Shown here in pieces: positions 1 to 11,387 of a DNA stretch of 64,000 nt. Source of the stretch: Maea johnstoni (lineage: Eukaryota > Annelida > Polychaeta > Spionida > Magelonidae). The first letter of the stretch is position 1. The number at the start of each line of letters is the position of its first letter. The notes under the pieces are model-generated. The model made no database searches. It was not told the DNA's origin and saw nothing but the letters and a program-made list of their open reading frames with translations. A program made the translations under genes and the position numbers. The stretch spans positions 1,656,795-1,720,794 of the forward strand of contig OZ012700.1 in the NCBI GenBank assembly GCA_963942565.1. Direction: 5' to 3'.

Positions 1-147
1 GCAACATTGTTTCTCCAGCGATATGTTTTCGAGTGAATATTATGCTGGGCCCCCCCACTATATTGTTTTTTATTTTGTAGAACAGGTCCTTGTTTTTTTG
101 ATTGAACAGAGAGAAGGTTGCCCCTGCATCTTTAGCTGCTTGGAAAA

Positions 148-2805
148 TCATTTTTCTTGCAACCCCTGGAACCGAAATGGTGTCTTTGAAATCTTTTTTT
201 CAAAATAAAAGGCTTGGAGCTTTTCTACCGCCTCTACAAATCCTAGGACATCTAGATTATTATACAGACGCAACCAGTCAGATATTGTTTTCATGTCATT
301 TTCACACCAAATCTGTTGGCATAATGTATAATTCTCCTCCTTGGTTTTTGGAATTTCCTGTAGGTTCATCTTTTTGAGAGCCTCTGCCTCATTCAGGCCT
401 TCTCCACACAGCTTCTCAAACTCTTTCAATTCCAACTCAAGAACATTGCATTTTTTGAGAGTCGAATAAAATGCCTCGATGGGTGGAAGGCTGGTTTCTT
501 TTAATTTCTCTTCGCTATCTAGCCATTCATAGAAAAAGTATCCCTTTTTTTCCTCGACCTTAAAGTTTTGTAGGAATCGAGAATAACTAGTTCCGGGTGG
601 GAGGTATTGCACTATATCCAAGAATCTAAGTTGTCCGTTTGATATGCAGAGGTATGCGTTATTCTTCTTAATAACAAAACCCTTTTTGTTGTCACATATA
701 TCTAACAACCGGGCCAGTTTGGTGTGAATGAGGTTCAGGTCATATTTTGCCGAATTAAAACCTAACACAGGTATTTCGGAGCAGTAGCTCTCTATTTTAT
801 CTTCCAGAGTGATCAATTTTTTACGCATGATACTTATAATGTGTGGGGATTTCTGAAGTAGAAAGGCCTCCTGACGATTTAGTTGTTCTTCCTGTTCTAC
901 AACATCTTGCTCATTATAAGAATGTGCGTTTGGTTTTGCGGCAGCGGTGTCTGGAGTGTAAGCACCATTTTCTTGTGACGCATATTCTAAACTGCCTTTT
1001 GTTGGTGTTATACTGGAATGTTCGGAGGTATTCTCCTCCCCTGAATTGTTGTAGGATGTTTCCCACTCCCCATCAGATTCTAAACCGCGCAAAAAGGAAA
1101 TAAAATAATTTTCTTTTGATATGGCTTCGAGAAATTGTTGTGAAGGGGGCTCGGTATGTTGTGTTTCTAGGGCTTCATTTTCTCCTCCATAAACAGCCCC
1201 ATTGTTATCATAGCCGTCCTCATCGTGGCTACTAAAAATGTTGTCATCATGACTATCACCATCATCAACATCATCATCATCATTGTCATGAATATCAACA
1301 TCATCATCATCATCAGTAATGTCATGGTCATCATCATCCTCATCGAGACTGTCCTCGTCATATTCAACCGAGGATTCCTCCATACTTTCTTCTGAAGTTG
1401 TAGATGTGTTTAACAAATCTACTCCCCGCGGCTGGAATGTTGATGGCTGTGTTGGGGGGTTTTCAGATTTATTTTCTGGTGTCTGAGTCTGTTGGCCACT
1501 AATCTTGTAATATAAATCATCCCAATATTTTTTTGTTGTTTTAAACTTAGTAACTAAGCTATCCATCCTAAGCTTGGTTAATGTAGACGCTTCTACTGAT
1601 ATTTCTTGCATGTAATCTAGGGCGACTTTCAGTAGCTCTTCCAAATTTGGGTTAATAAAACATTTTGGTGTGGTAAAATTAGGTACATTTGAGGCAACAC
1701 TCATAGATATCGGTATGTGTTCGGATATCCATTCTAATGGGGCATTGGTCGGCTGATTTATTTGTTTTAGCATAGACTCCATATCAAAGGTTATGAAATA
1801 TGGATAATATTGGTCTCCATCATTATCTGGAATAATGTCCAATTCTGATAGGTCATCAAAGAGAGTTTTCCTTTGTTGAAAATAGCCACCTGGAAATTTG
1901 ATGTACGGAGCTTTTGTGCATGTTTTTTCATGCACGCTCCATGGGTTCTTCCTTTTGAATAGTTTGAGGCAGTTTCTACATTGATATTTTCTAGAGTATG
2001 TATTGATGTTTTGGATGTAGCTGAGGTGTCCTTCAAAAATGTTTAGGTATAGGTTGTTCTTTTTCTTGCCATCAATCATGAAGTTGTTTTTGGACCTATA
2101 AATTGGTTTTGCAATATTCTCCTCATCAAGGAAAAATATATGTATGTTTACCTGAAAACATAGTTCGAATTCAGGAATTTCGCACATCTGAACGCCACGA
2201 AAGCTTTTTTTTTTGGTAGCTATATTCCTTCCCTTATATGCCAACCATTTTTTGAGATATACTTTGGTGGATTTCTCAAGACCCTTCAAGGACACTTTTT
2301 TGTGGAGAGCATAAGCCCGAAAAAGACATAAATTATCATCATAGCTTTCTCCATTGTTTGGGTTGTTATCTAGTCCAATTATGGACTTGCTACTTTTGAT
2401 ATATCTAGGCAGCTCCCCACAAATCCGACCGAGTGGGAAATCTAGTAAGGCTATCTTATATAGAACATTTGTAACCAATACGGGCTTCCATTTTGTATTT
2501 GGTCTTTGCCTGAGGGCTGCTGTGTTTAGATCCAGCCTGGTTAACTTCCTATACAAAAACCCTACGCTTCGCCGATTTGTTATTGGGTAGGGTCTGTCCA
2601 GCACTTGCTCTGCTCCGGGATATGGTTTGAAATATCGATATTCCCCGGTTTCAATATTTCTCAACATTAAACCAAATGAGAAATTTATCCTAAAAACCTC
2701 CCTATGTGTTTCAAGGCCTCTCTCATAAATGTTTTCTATGCTGTCTATTATTTGTCGTTGGAGATCTTGGTATGGGTTTGTGGGGTAATTATATATTTTA
2801 TCCAA
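148..2805 (-). CDS. Polinton-like type B DNA polymerase, N-terminal and exonuclease part (fossil element)
   Basis: Seen: a long open frame of about 885 residues with a C2H2-type finger near residues 276-296, an exonuclease I motif FDMES (about 340-344), an exonuclease II-like FNSAKYDLNLI and an exonuclease III-like YNNLDVLG near the end. An Asp/Glu-rich low-complexity stretch, encoded by (ATC)n-like DNA near 1.26-1.36 kb, lies between exo I and exo II. A DNLCLFRAYALH-type motif sits at about 158-169. Family knowledge: this arrangement is typical of the protein-primed PolB of Polintons/Mavericks and related virus-like elements. The palm domain expected next is not within the window, which ends 147 bases further on. 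The frame starts from a non-ATG codon as given, so its true N-terminus is uncertain. The element is partial here. The long open frames suggest it is not very old. Confidence 0.8.
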   Translation of the reverse strand: MDKIYNYPTNPYQDLQRQIIDSIENIYERGLETHREVFRINFSFGLMLRNIETGEYRYFKPYPGAEQVLDRPYPITNRRSVGFLYRKLTRLDLNTAALRQRPNTKWKPVLVTNVLYKIALLDFPLGRICGELPRYIKSSKSIIGLDNNPNNGESYDDNLCLFRAYALHKKVSLKGLEKSTKVYLKKWLAYKGRNIATKKKSFRGVQMCEIPEFELCFQVNIHIFFLDEENIAKPIYRSKNNFMIDGKKKNNLYLNIFEGHLSYIQNINTYSRKYQCRNCLKLFKRKNPWSVHEKTCTKAPYIKFPGGYFQQRKTLFDDLSELDIIPDNDGDQYYPYFITFDMESMLKQINQPTNAPLEWISEHIPISMSVASNVPNFTTPKCFINPNLEELLKVALDYMQEISVEASTLTKLRMDSLVTKFKTTKKYWDDLYYKISGQQTQTPENKSENPPTQPSTFQPRGVDLLNTSTTSEESMEESSVEYDEDSLDEDDDDHDITDDDDDVDIHDNDDDDVDDGDSHDDNIFSSHDEDGYDNNGAVYGGENEALETQHTEPPSQQFLEAISKENYFISFLRGLESDGEWETSYNNSGEENTSEHSSITPTKGSLEYASQENGAYTPDTAAAKPNAHSYNEQDVVEQEEQLNRQEAFLLQKSPHIISIMRKKLITLEDKIESYCSEIPVLGFNSAKYDLNLIHTKLARLLDICDNKKGFVIKKNNAYLCISNGQLRFLDIVQYLPPGTSYSRFLQNFKVEEKKGYFFYEWLDSEEKLKETSLPPIEAFYSTLKKCNVLELELKEFEKLCGEGLNEAEALKKMNLQEIPKTKEENYTLCQQIWCENDMKTISDWLRLYNNLDVLGFVEAVEKLQAFYFEKKISKTPFRFQGLQEK

Positions 2806-2914
2806 AACCCCATCCTCATTATGAGATTTAAGTATTATTGGCCGGTGTTTGATGTATTCTTCTCGAAAGGGGGCATTCTCCCCATTAATTTCATTATCCC
2901 ACCACGGGGGATTT

Positions 2915-3430
2915 TCATTGGGGTCCCATGGTTCTGGCTGTAGCGGCTGCGCCCCCCCCTATTTGGTGAGTTGTGACTCTGTGAGCATACAAGCTTTTAC
3001 GATCAGGGAAAGTCCCCCCACACGTTCGACACTTACATTGGGTTTTGTTTGCCTCGGCAGCACTAGAAGTTGCTTTTGGTTCATGCTGGTTATCCTTTTC
3101 ATGGCGTTTTAACGTTCTCTGGCCCTTAAATGTCTGTCCACAGGCAGTGCAGGTTAGGGGCTGTTTATTTTTGTTTAGCTTAGGCAATATCTTCTTATGT
3201 TTTTTTCTTTGGTGGATTAAAAAAGTTGTTTTGTTGGAGAATGTTAGCGGACATTGGTCACACAAATATTTCATGCAAAAGGTATAATGTTTTTTGAATG
3301 TTTTAGTGGGAATGTATTTTTCACATTTTAGGCACTGTTTCATCACCCCTTGGTTTCCGGGACAAGTCTTTTCATGTTTGAGATGCCACAGAGATGTTTT
3401 GAATTTTTTATGACATTTCTTGCATATCAT
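2915..3430 (-). CDS. C2H2 zinc-finger protein of the Polinton-like element (fossil element)
   Basis: A 171-residue frame with at least four Cys2-His2-like units: CKKC near the start, CLKC, CDQC...HQRKKH, CTAC...HEKDNQH and CRTC...HRVTTH. It lies just upstream of the polymerase frame on the same strand. Multi-finger small proteins near PolB occur in virus-like elements of this kind. A DNA-binding role is inferred from the fingers alone. It could instead be the N-terminal part of the neighbouring polymerase gene; I do not try to resolve that. Confidence 0.6.
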   Translation of the reverse strand: MICKKCHKKFKTSLWHLKHEKTCPGNQGVMKQCLKCEKYIPTKTFKKHYTFCMKYLCDQCPLTFSNKTTFLIHQRKKHKKILPKLNKNKQPLTCTACGQTFKGQRTLKRHEKDNQHEPKATSSAAEANKTQCKCRTCGGTFPDRKSLYAHRVTTHQIGGGAAATARTMGPQ

Positions 3431-4260
3431 TGAATATTTTGGGGTTTCGGGGGTCTGACTACTCTCAGGTGTTTTTTTTTAAATTAGATTTTGCCCAATT
3501 TTCTTTGTACAGACTCTTTCGTGCTTGCGTCTTTGAGTATTGTTACTAAAACCTGTCAGACAAAAGCAACACTTAAAGCGCCTTCCTTTTGTGTTCGGGT
3601 TGGTGGGGTCCGGATATTTATTCATGTTAAAGGTTTGATGGAATTAATATGGCGAGTGGCGTGCTCGGTTGCTTGTGTGGTGTCTGGAAATATATAAGAA
3701 AAAGATATTTCTGAAGGTGCTTTTATTAAGATTAATGAAAAATGTAGATAATTATATGTACATTACCTACTTTCGTTCTATTGTTACCGGTGAAAAACAC
3801 TTACCACGATTGTTTGTTTGTTGATTATGTGGTATGATGTCTTGAAGTACTGTTAGGTATGCTGCATTCACATAAGTCCGTTGTTTGTTTGTTTTTTGTC
3901 TAAAGGGTTTCCATATCCTAAGTGTTTAAAAACTTATTATCTTGGTTGGGGAAAATATCTCCCACAGGCCCTATGTGCTGTGCTCTGCACTATGTTGCAT
4001 TCTGAGGGAGTTTTCTCTGACGTGATGCACCTCTTGTGGGATCATACAAACCTTATTGATTAAATATTGCACCGGGAGGATTCCAGCTATTGTGCTTGCG
4101 TGCGTGCGCCCCTGAGGGATATATTGACAGACAGAAAAAAGCTTTCCACTTTCTCAGATATTTATGTACGTAATAATACAATAACAATATATATAAACAA
4201 TTCCCACATTTCTTGAAGAAAGAACAATAAAGGAAATTAGAGACAAATACATAGATATGT

Positions 4261-4308
<48 letters not shown>

Positions 4309-4372
4309 CCTCCATGTAATGCTGTTTAAGTGGCGGCTAGCACTCACATGAAGATATATATTCCAAACGCAG
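3431..4372. other. Non-coding spacer within the Polinton-like element, with a (TA)n tract
   Basis: I see no credible gene here; only short chance frames occur. A (TA)n microsatellite lies at about 4263-4302, just downstream of the 317-aa frame. The rest is T-rich on the plus strand, matching the base bias of the neighbouring minus-strand genes. Confidence 0.5.
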
Positions 4373-5326
4373 CTATGTTGGCGTGTGAAAATGTTTTATG
4401 TGGTTGGCAGACAGCTCCATTGCTGCACAGATTTCGTCTAGAACCTTATAATTACACATCTCAAGATCCTCCGAATAGGGTTGTGATATGATATAGCCCT
4501 CAATAGTGTCGGCGTCATTTGTAAAGTATGTGTCATACACATGGGCAAATCCGTGGGCTAACATAGATCTATCTCCGCTGTTTTGAATTTTGGGAATAAC
4601 CTTTCTATAGGTTGTTTCAACCTCTGCAGCTAAATTGGGTGTATAGTCGTGGAGGTTAAACAAATTCTGAACAATGTAAAGCCAACCAGCCATGCAGCCT
4701 GATACATGTTGTGGATGCCTTGGGGGTCTTTGTCGTTGACAGGCTCGACATTCATGTTTAGCCAGCTCTAGGACCCCTTGACGTAAATGCATCTCTATAA
4801 CCTGGTAAATAACGTATTCATTCATGTGTCTAGTCTCTTCTGCAAGAGATATTTGATGCTCGATAGTGTCAAGTAGTAGTCCAAAAGTGTTTCTTTTTAT
4901 GCAGACCCCTCTATCAATAGGCACTTCTTTTTGCTCTATGTAGCAATATTTCCGCAGACAATACACCCCCTCTTCGCCTTCGGCTGCACTATAACAAAGA
5001 TATATTCTGAAACCTATATGAATGTTTTTTCCGCTGTAAACAAGTTCTCCTCCCCGGTTTATGTTTTCCATCAGATCTTTGGCCTGCTCCACAAATTGCT
5101 CCATCCTAGGTATGTCCAACGATATACCTCGCACAAATCTTCTACCTGTCGCTCTGTTTTCTATTTCAATATCATAATCATTGAAACAGTTATCGTAAAA
5201 AAGTTTGGATCGTATTTCTTCACTAACAATGATAGAGCTTAAAATTGGTGTCTGACCATCCACGCTTGACCCCTCCTCATTGAAAAGTTTTGGTTGATTA
5301 TGCTGGGTTTCTTGATTGCGAGCCAT
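4373..5326 (-). CDS. Uncharacterised 317-aa protein of the Polinton-like element (fossil element)
   Basis: An ATG-started open frame of 317 residues on the same strand as the PolB and zinc-finger frames, and the first of the three in transcription order. I do not recognise it. Visible traits are a polar N-terminus, a mixed alpha/beta-looking middle (GFRIYLCYSAAEGEEGVYCL), and a Cys/His cluster, HECRACQRQRPPRHPQHVSGC (given here as key residues H, C, C, H, H, C at about 191-210), that could bind metal. There is no clear signal peptide or membrane segment. Codon use and strand match the polymerase frame, so membership in the same element is likely but inferred. It shows no capsid-like or protease signature that I can name. 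Confidence 0.55.
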   Translation of the reverse strand: MARNQETQHNQPKLFNEEGSSVDGQTPILSSIIVSEEIRSKLFYDNCFNDYDIEIENRATGRRFVRGISLDIPRMEQFVEQAKDLMENINRGGELVYSGKNIHIGFRIYLCYSAAEGEEGVYCLRKYCYIEQKEVPIDRGVCIKRNTFGLLLDTIEHQISLAEETRHMNEYVIYQVIEMHLRQGVLELAKHECRACQRQRPPRHPQHVSGCMAGWLYIVQNLFNLHDYTPNLAAEVETTYRKVIPKIQNSGDRSMLAHGFAHVYDTYFTNDADTIEGYIISQPYSEDLEMCNYKVLDEICAAMELSANHIKHFHTPT

Positions 5327-6172
5327 GTTGTCTTTTGTGGTTTTCTGTATGGTGGAGATGTATGGTTACTATATTCCGACTTGAGTTATTGCACTATGCT
5401 CTGCCTCCCTTACCTAAACATAATATTCTTTACGTTGACCTTCCGCTTCTTTGGGAGCGAGTGCTTGACTGTTGGTTGTATTGTAAGAGCAGTATGTGGT
5501 ATGAAAAGAATCATAGAATAAAAGAACTTGTTAGTCAATTAAGATGCTTGTTGTTTTGTTTGATCCTCCCTCCGCTTCTTTGGGAGCGAGAGCTTGATTG
5601 TTGGTTCTATTGTAAGAGCAGGATAAATTATAATAAAGACCGTAATCAACCGCCCCGCTCGCTTCCACTCCCAGTGCTCGCTCCCAAGGACGCGCATGAT
5701 TATTGTTTCTATTGTACGTTCGGAATGCTTATAATTATCTCCAAAGGTTATTTCTGCTACTTGTTCGGGGAAAGTGTTCTTTGGTCTTCTTATCGATTGC
5801 TTATATTGTATGCTCTACTGTAGTACTACATGCTTCTATTGATTAAGATCAAACGTTTTGGTTTCTATTGTTTGGTTCCGACCATTTCTCGGTAAAGAGC
5901 TAATTACTTCTATCGTTCATCTCGAAACCTAAGTATTATTGGTTCTATTGTACGTTCCGAATGCTTATAATTATCTCCAAAGGTTATTTCTGCTACTTGT
6001 TCGGGGAAAGTGTTCTTTGGTCTTCTTATCGATTGCTTATATTGTATGCTCTACTGTAGTACTACATGCTTCTATTGATTAAGATCAAACGTTTTCGGTT
6101 TCTATTGTTTGGTTCCGACCATTTCTCGGTAAAGAGCTAATTACTTCTATTGATCATCTCGAAACCTAAACT
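5327..6172. repeat. Repeat block upstream of the 317-aa frame, with TTCTATTG boxes and a 236-bp tandem duplication
   Basis: Two near-identical units, about 5707-5931 and 5943-6172, are offset by 236 bp. Before them, a CGCTTCTTTGGGAGCGAG word occurs at about 5445 and again at about 5573. A related inverse word (GCTCGCTCCCAAGGA) lies near 5678. The octamer TTCTATTG or a one-base variant recurs at 5476, 5605, 5707, 5801, 5834, 5863, 5908, 5943, 6070, 6100 and 6145. No gene fits. It may be the terminal or subterminal repeat, or the regulatory region, of the Polinton-like element. Confidence 0.75.
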
Positions 6173-6245
6173 AGGTAAAGTTGAATATTTTGCGGTGCGT
6201 CCTACTACCATCCTACTACTAATGGGCTATCACCCGCGCTTGATC

Positions 6246-6461
6246 CTTAACCCTTTCCACGCCGAGTCTAATTTCGTCCATGAGAAAAAAATGCAAAATG
6301 TTCTGAGAAACATCTGAACCCTGTCATGTTGGTACTCATTAGAAAGCTCTCACTGAGTACTCTCATATGAGTACCCATATGTCAGGGTTTCAGTCATTTT
6401 TCAGGTATTTTGCATCATTGCGTATTGGCAAAATTAGCCACTAGCAGCATAAGGGTTAATA
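6246..6461. mobile_element. Short non-autonomous element, TTAACCCTT family, copy 1
   Basis: A unit of about 215 bp begins TTAACCCTTTCC and ends ATAAGGGTTAA, giving inverted ends. Inside are ACCCTGTCATGTTGGTACTC and TGAGTACCCATATGTCAGGG, which also form an internal imperfect inverted repeat. Related copies lie at 7015-7230 (opposite orientation) and 24719-24850 (truncated). No coding capacity. A MITE is the simplest reading. The target duplication is unclear. Confidence 0.65.
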
Positions 6462-7014
6462 CGACTAGCACAACTAAAACAAACCAAGTGGCGGATTTGT
6501 CCTCACCATAAGGACAGGGCTGCTCAATCATCATCATGTGGCCACATCCAGTTGAAGGATATCAATCATCAATTCAGTTGTCAGATCGATTAAACACAGA
6601 CGTTGGAAATCAAAAAGAAATTTAATAAGATAGAATTGCAGGATTGTGGCCCGTGGCAGTGAAAAAAAATATAACTTCAAGATCCTCGTTCACATTTTAT
6701 TTTAAATCAGTGGTCCTAATAGGCTTCCGTAATTTTCAAATGATATAGGCATTTAAATGGATAGGTGCTATATGACATTTTCAATCATTTCAAAGGTATA
6801 AATAGACTATGCCGACTGTTTTCGGGCCTATAGGCAAGTATACTCCAGAGCAGCGAGGTGTTCGGGGCGAGAGGGGATGGGTTTTACCGTTCTATCGACA
6901 ATGGCTGAGCATTTCTAGATTCCGTTGTTGTCTCGCTCAAATAAGTGAAGATCGACTTCAAATGAAGATTATTTTAAATGAGCTCATATACAAAATATCC
7001 GAAGCACATGGCCC
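6462..7014. other. No gene seen; contains a short shared word at 6707-6730
   Basis: Only chance frames. The 24-bp stretch at 6707-6730 (TCAGTGGTCCTAATAGGCTT and four more bases) recurs with one mismatch at 23655-23678, beside T/A-rich tails in both places, so it is probably the end of a dispersed repeat. Confidence 0.4.
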
Positions 7015-7230
7015 CTTAACCCTTATGCTGCTGTTGGTTAATTTGGCCAATACAAAATGATGCAAAAAAACCTGAAAGATAACTGGAACTCCGGGATATG
7101 GGTACTCATCTGAGAGTGCTCTGAGAGAGCTATCCAATGCGTACCAATATGACAAGGTTTGGATGGTTTTCAAAAATTGTTGCGCCCTTTTGCTTTGGAC
7201 AAAAGTAGCCTTATCATTAGAAGGGCTAAG
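7015..7230. mobile_element. Short non-autonomous element, TTAACCCTT family, copy 2
   Basis: Matches the 6246-6461 unit in reverse orientation: TTAACCCTTATGCTGCTG at one end, a GGGTACTCATCTGAGAGTGCTC core, and GAAGGGCTAA at the other end. It is diverged, with several small differences, so it is not a recent insertion relative to copy 1. Confidence 0.6.
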
Positions 7231-8256
<1,026 letters not shown>

Positions 8257-9740
8257 TCTGTGTGTGTCTTTCTTATGAGAAAAAATGCATCCCTATAATC
8301 AGGAAAATATCAAGGAGTAGATATGATTGAAAAAATGATAATCCACACATCTTATTTAGTTGTCCCTTCCAAGTAAATATATTTCACACAATGACAAATT
8401 GAAAGGCAACAGTGCTACTATAATATCCATAAAAAGATCTTTGAAAAAACAGATGGTAATCGAAGGGTACATCAGTAGTACTAGATGTGGGATAGAACAC
8501 TTCCTTGGTAAATGCGCACCCGTTTATAATCATTTTAAGGAACTTGGAGAGTACTAACTATATCTATCACATTTACCTATTTAATAAACTCCATCTATCT
8601 TGAAAAGTATACCTCCCTCGGCACCGCCCAAACACAGAACCTATTTTCCATACAATAGGTCAGGCATATATAACTAAAGGAGGCACAATAAAAACTGTGT
8701 AAATTATGAAAGAGATACATGTCGTGTACAATGATTATCAATTGCTATGTACCAAATGTCCATAATATACATTATACCTACTTCGATGTTGTTAATATGT
8801 GGAAAAATGAGGAATAAATACAGATTAAAAAAAGAAGTGAGAGTGATAGGGGAGCTTTAACTCTGATAGGGTTCATGCTCAATTGAATGGCCATGTTATT
8901 GGTCCAAAACTGAATTTCAACTTCGAACATGGAAATTCGAATTAACCCTTAATCTTATCTTTTTGATATTTGAACTTGTATTTTGAAGTGAAAATTGGAA
9001 AATCGTAGCTGCCTTCCAATTTTTCCGAGGTTTGGTATGAAAATTAGTAAATAGAGCTCAATGTCATACTTCTTATTTTCCCAATTGTGAATGAGAAAAA
9101 AGTAAACAGCACATCTAAGGAAGAATCACAAACTAGTGCTACAATGACCATTGTTGACAGGGCAAATTGCTGGACCAGTAGAAGGCAATTATTGCAATAT
9201 TGAACATCGCTGATGATAGCTTTATCAATGAGGTATACTGTAAATAGTTCTTTAAGCTGAGAGGAGGTAGTGCCATAGGGATTCAAAGGTCTAAATTCGA
9301 CAAGTCAGGATCTTGATTAAAATGTGTATAGTGTGTTTATGCTATAGTGAGGCTATGCCCACAGGAGCAAGGTCTCAGGTTAACTCATAATATCAATTTT
9401 CTAGCCTGTACCTCAGCCCTTGGACCCCAGGATTGATAGATTCCAAATATGGTAGTGTGTGACAAGTTAAATTTGTATACTAATTTAATGTACAGAATTG
9501 GTAGGAGGGTAACTAATATGAAGTTTTTAATATAAGTATGTAAATGAGGAGTGTAGCTCTAAATTCTTAGAATTTAATTTTAAAGAATTTCATTATATGA
9601 TTATATCTGTAAGTTTCATACCGTACATCAATTTTACCTCGTTTACGAACTAATTTATAGTTTACATTAAGTCTAACTACGTCACATAACAGCAGTCTAG
9701 GATAAATGCAAAGGGCACAGTTATGTCCATTCTAATTAAG
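8257..9740. other. AT-rich stretch without a recognisable gene
   Basis: No frame longer than about 90 codons and no motif or splice-linked pattern that I can support on either strand. Confidence 0.4.
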
Positions 9741-9752
9741 GATGTACACAAG

Positions 9753-9773
9753 TAAATTGTAATTGATACAGAC
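9753..9773. repeat. 21-bp word with an exact inverted copy at 16547-16567
   Basis: The word TAAATTGTAATTGATACAGA plus one C occurs here on the plus strand and as its exact reverse complement at 16547-16567. A weaker related stretch (GATTGATACTGACACTGAG...TTCACTTGGCAAG) lies near 10797-10840 and is inverted relative to 16525-16560. Together these suggest that the hAT-bearing block is bordered by inverted repeat sequence. Confidence 0.5.
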
Positions 9774-9800
9774 TCGCTCCCATCAGTCGTCAAAGTTGAG

Positions 9801-9808
<8 letters not shown>

Positions 9809-9832
<24 letters not shown>

Positions 9833-9833
9833 T
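9809..9833. repeat. (ATC)n microsatellite
   Basis: A short run of about eight ATC units just beyond the 3' end of the LINE remnant. Confidence 0.9.
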
Positions 9834-9839
9834 ATATAC

Positions 9840-10550
9840 TGCCTCACTCAGGTTTGAGTATTATGGCAGGCGCATGAATGTCAATAGGTTAAAGTAGCTT
9901 TTAGTCATTGCGTATTTAGGCAGAGCACAGATAAATAGAACAGTCATTTATTAGTATTGTTAGTTTTGTTATATGGTTAAAAGTATGCCCCTGGCTAGTA
10001 TATCTTAGTTGTATCCAGGGTAAACTGGTTGATGCCGTCCCTGAATGACTCAAGTGTGAGAGTGGTCGCGATTTGAGGTGGCAGGGTATTCCAGGCTTGT
10101 ATGGCTATTGGAAAGAAGCTGTATTTATAGGGAAGTTTAGTGCTTCTAGCTGTCTGTACCCTCCCCTAATTCTGCATCTGGTATTGAAGTGACTAGGCTT
10201 TAGTTGGTGCGGTGGGATGCATACTAGCCCATTGTTTATTTTGAACAGCATGATTACTTGGGCTCTCAGTCTTCGCTGGATGAGTTCAGACCAGTTGAGA
10301 TCTTGAAGTATTGAAGTGACGCATTCTCTGTTATACCTTTGAACTACAAACCATGCCGCACGGCGTTCGACTATCTACAGGGAGTTGATTACGTATTGCT
10401 GATTTTGTGACCACATGGTAGTTTTTCAGCTGCGGGCGAAACCAGTATTTGTTATGCCATTATTTTGGCTTGACGCGATGCTCCGCATAGGTTTCTCTTA
10501 ACAAAGCCTAGGGTCCTGTTTGCCTTGGCAGTTACTTTCTGCACATACTG
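9840..10550 (-). mobile_element. CR1/L2-type LINE remnant, C-terminal end of the reverse transcriptase
   Basis: Read on the minus strand, the DNA encodes diverged but clear LINE C-terminal pieces: YVQKVTAKANRTLGFVKRNL (about 10545-10480), RRLRAQVIMLFKINNGLV with a following PPH motif (about 10290-10220), and IQAWNTLPPQIATTLTLESF with FRDGINQFT ending near 9985. Several stops and frame changes interrupt it. The piece picks up roughly where the LINE fragment at 16830-17400 leaves off, so both may be halves of one copy. Confidence 0.75.
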
Positions 10551-10972
10551 TTAGAAATATTAACGTTGAACTATTATTGGCGACTTTAACGAGTGTGTCA
10601 GATTCGCTTATATTACGATCCATTCATATTTGCTCCATTTTTCAACTATTTTTCTATATTCTGTTATGTCTCCGTCGCCTTGTCCAAATCACTTTTAGGT
10701 TACCCCAGGAGGACAGATTACACGGCGGCATATCTACTTGTATTTAATTACATTATAATTAGGTGATTACATGGGATAGGGAGGGTGGGTTGAGATTGAT
10801 ACTGACACTGAGTAAGCCGAGTGTTGAATTCACTTGGCAAGTGAAGAGGTCGGTATCTCTATCGTTTGGTGGCGCTATTATGCCTTGCCCTATGACATGA
10901 ACAGAGCCTTGTAAGATGGACGGCGAAGCTAGCCGTATAACAAAGCTAGCACCTCGTTTATTCATACCAGGA
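10551..10972. other. Left border of the hAT-bearing block, no gene
   Basis: No coding signal. It contains a stretch near 10797-10840 that is partly inverted relative to 16525-16560. Confidence 0.35.
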
Positions 10973-11387
10973 CAGCGTCCGACATACAGGCTAGCCCGAC
11001 TAGTCTGGGCTAGTAAAACCCAGAAAAGTCGTGGTCGGGCTACGAATTTTTATTACCTGAAGCCCGACCGGACTAGTGGACTTACCGGTGTCCAGGTAAT
11101 GAATTGTGGGTGATTTCCGCCCAGGAGAACGAAGCTTGATGACCGCTAACACCGCACAATCCTCCTCGGTGTTTTGCGGTCCGCCATGTTTTTTTTTTTC
11201 AAGATCGCGATTGCGCATGTCTCAACATGCGTTCTATCGCGAAACAAACTAAAACGTTCGGTCTGAGAACCAATTTCATTGGTTCAGACCGATTTTTAGA
11301 GGAAGTTTCCCCTGTCAATCGGTCAAATGAACACAGGGTCTTGGCGGTAATCCACATTTCTGCCCAAGCTGAGAGAATACAGTCAGC

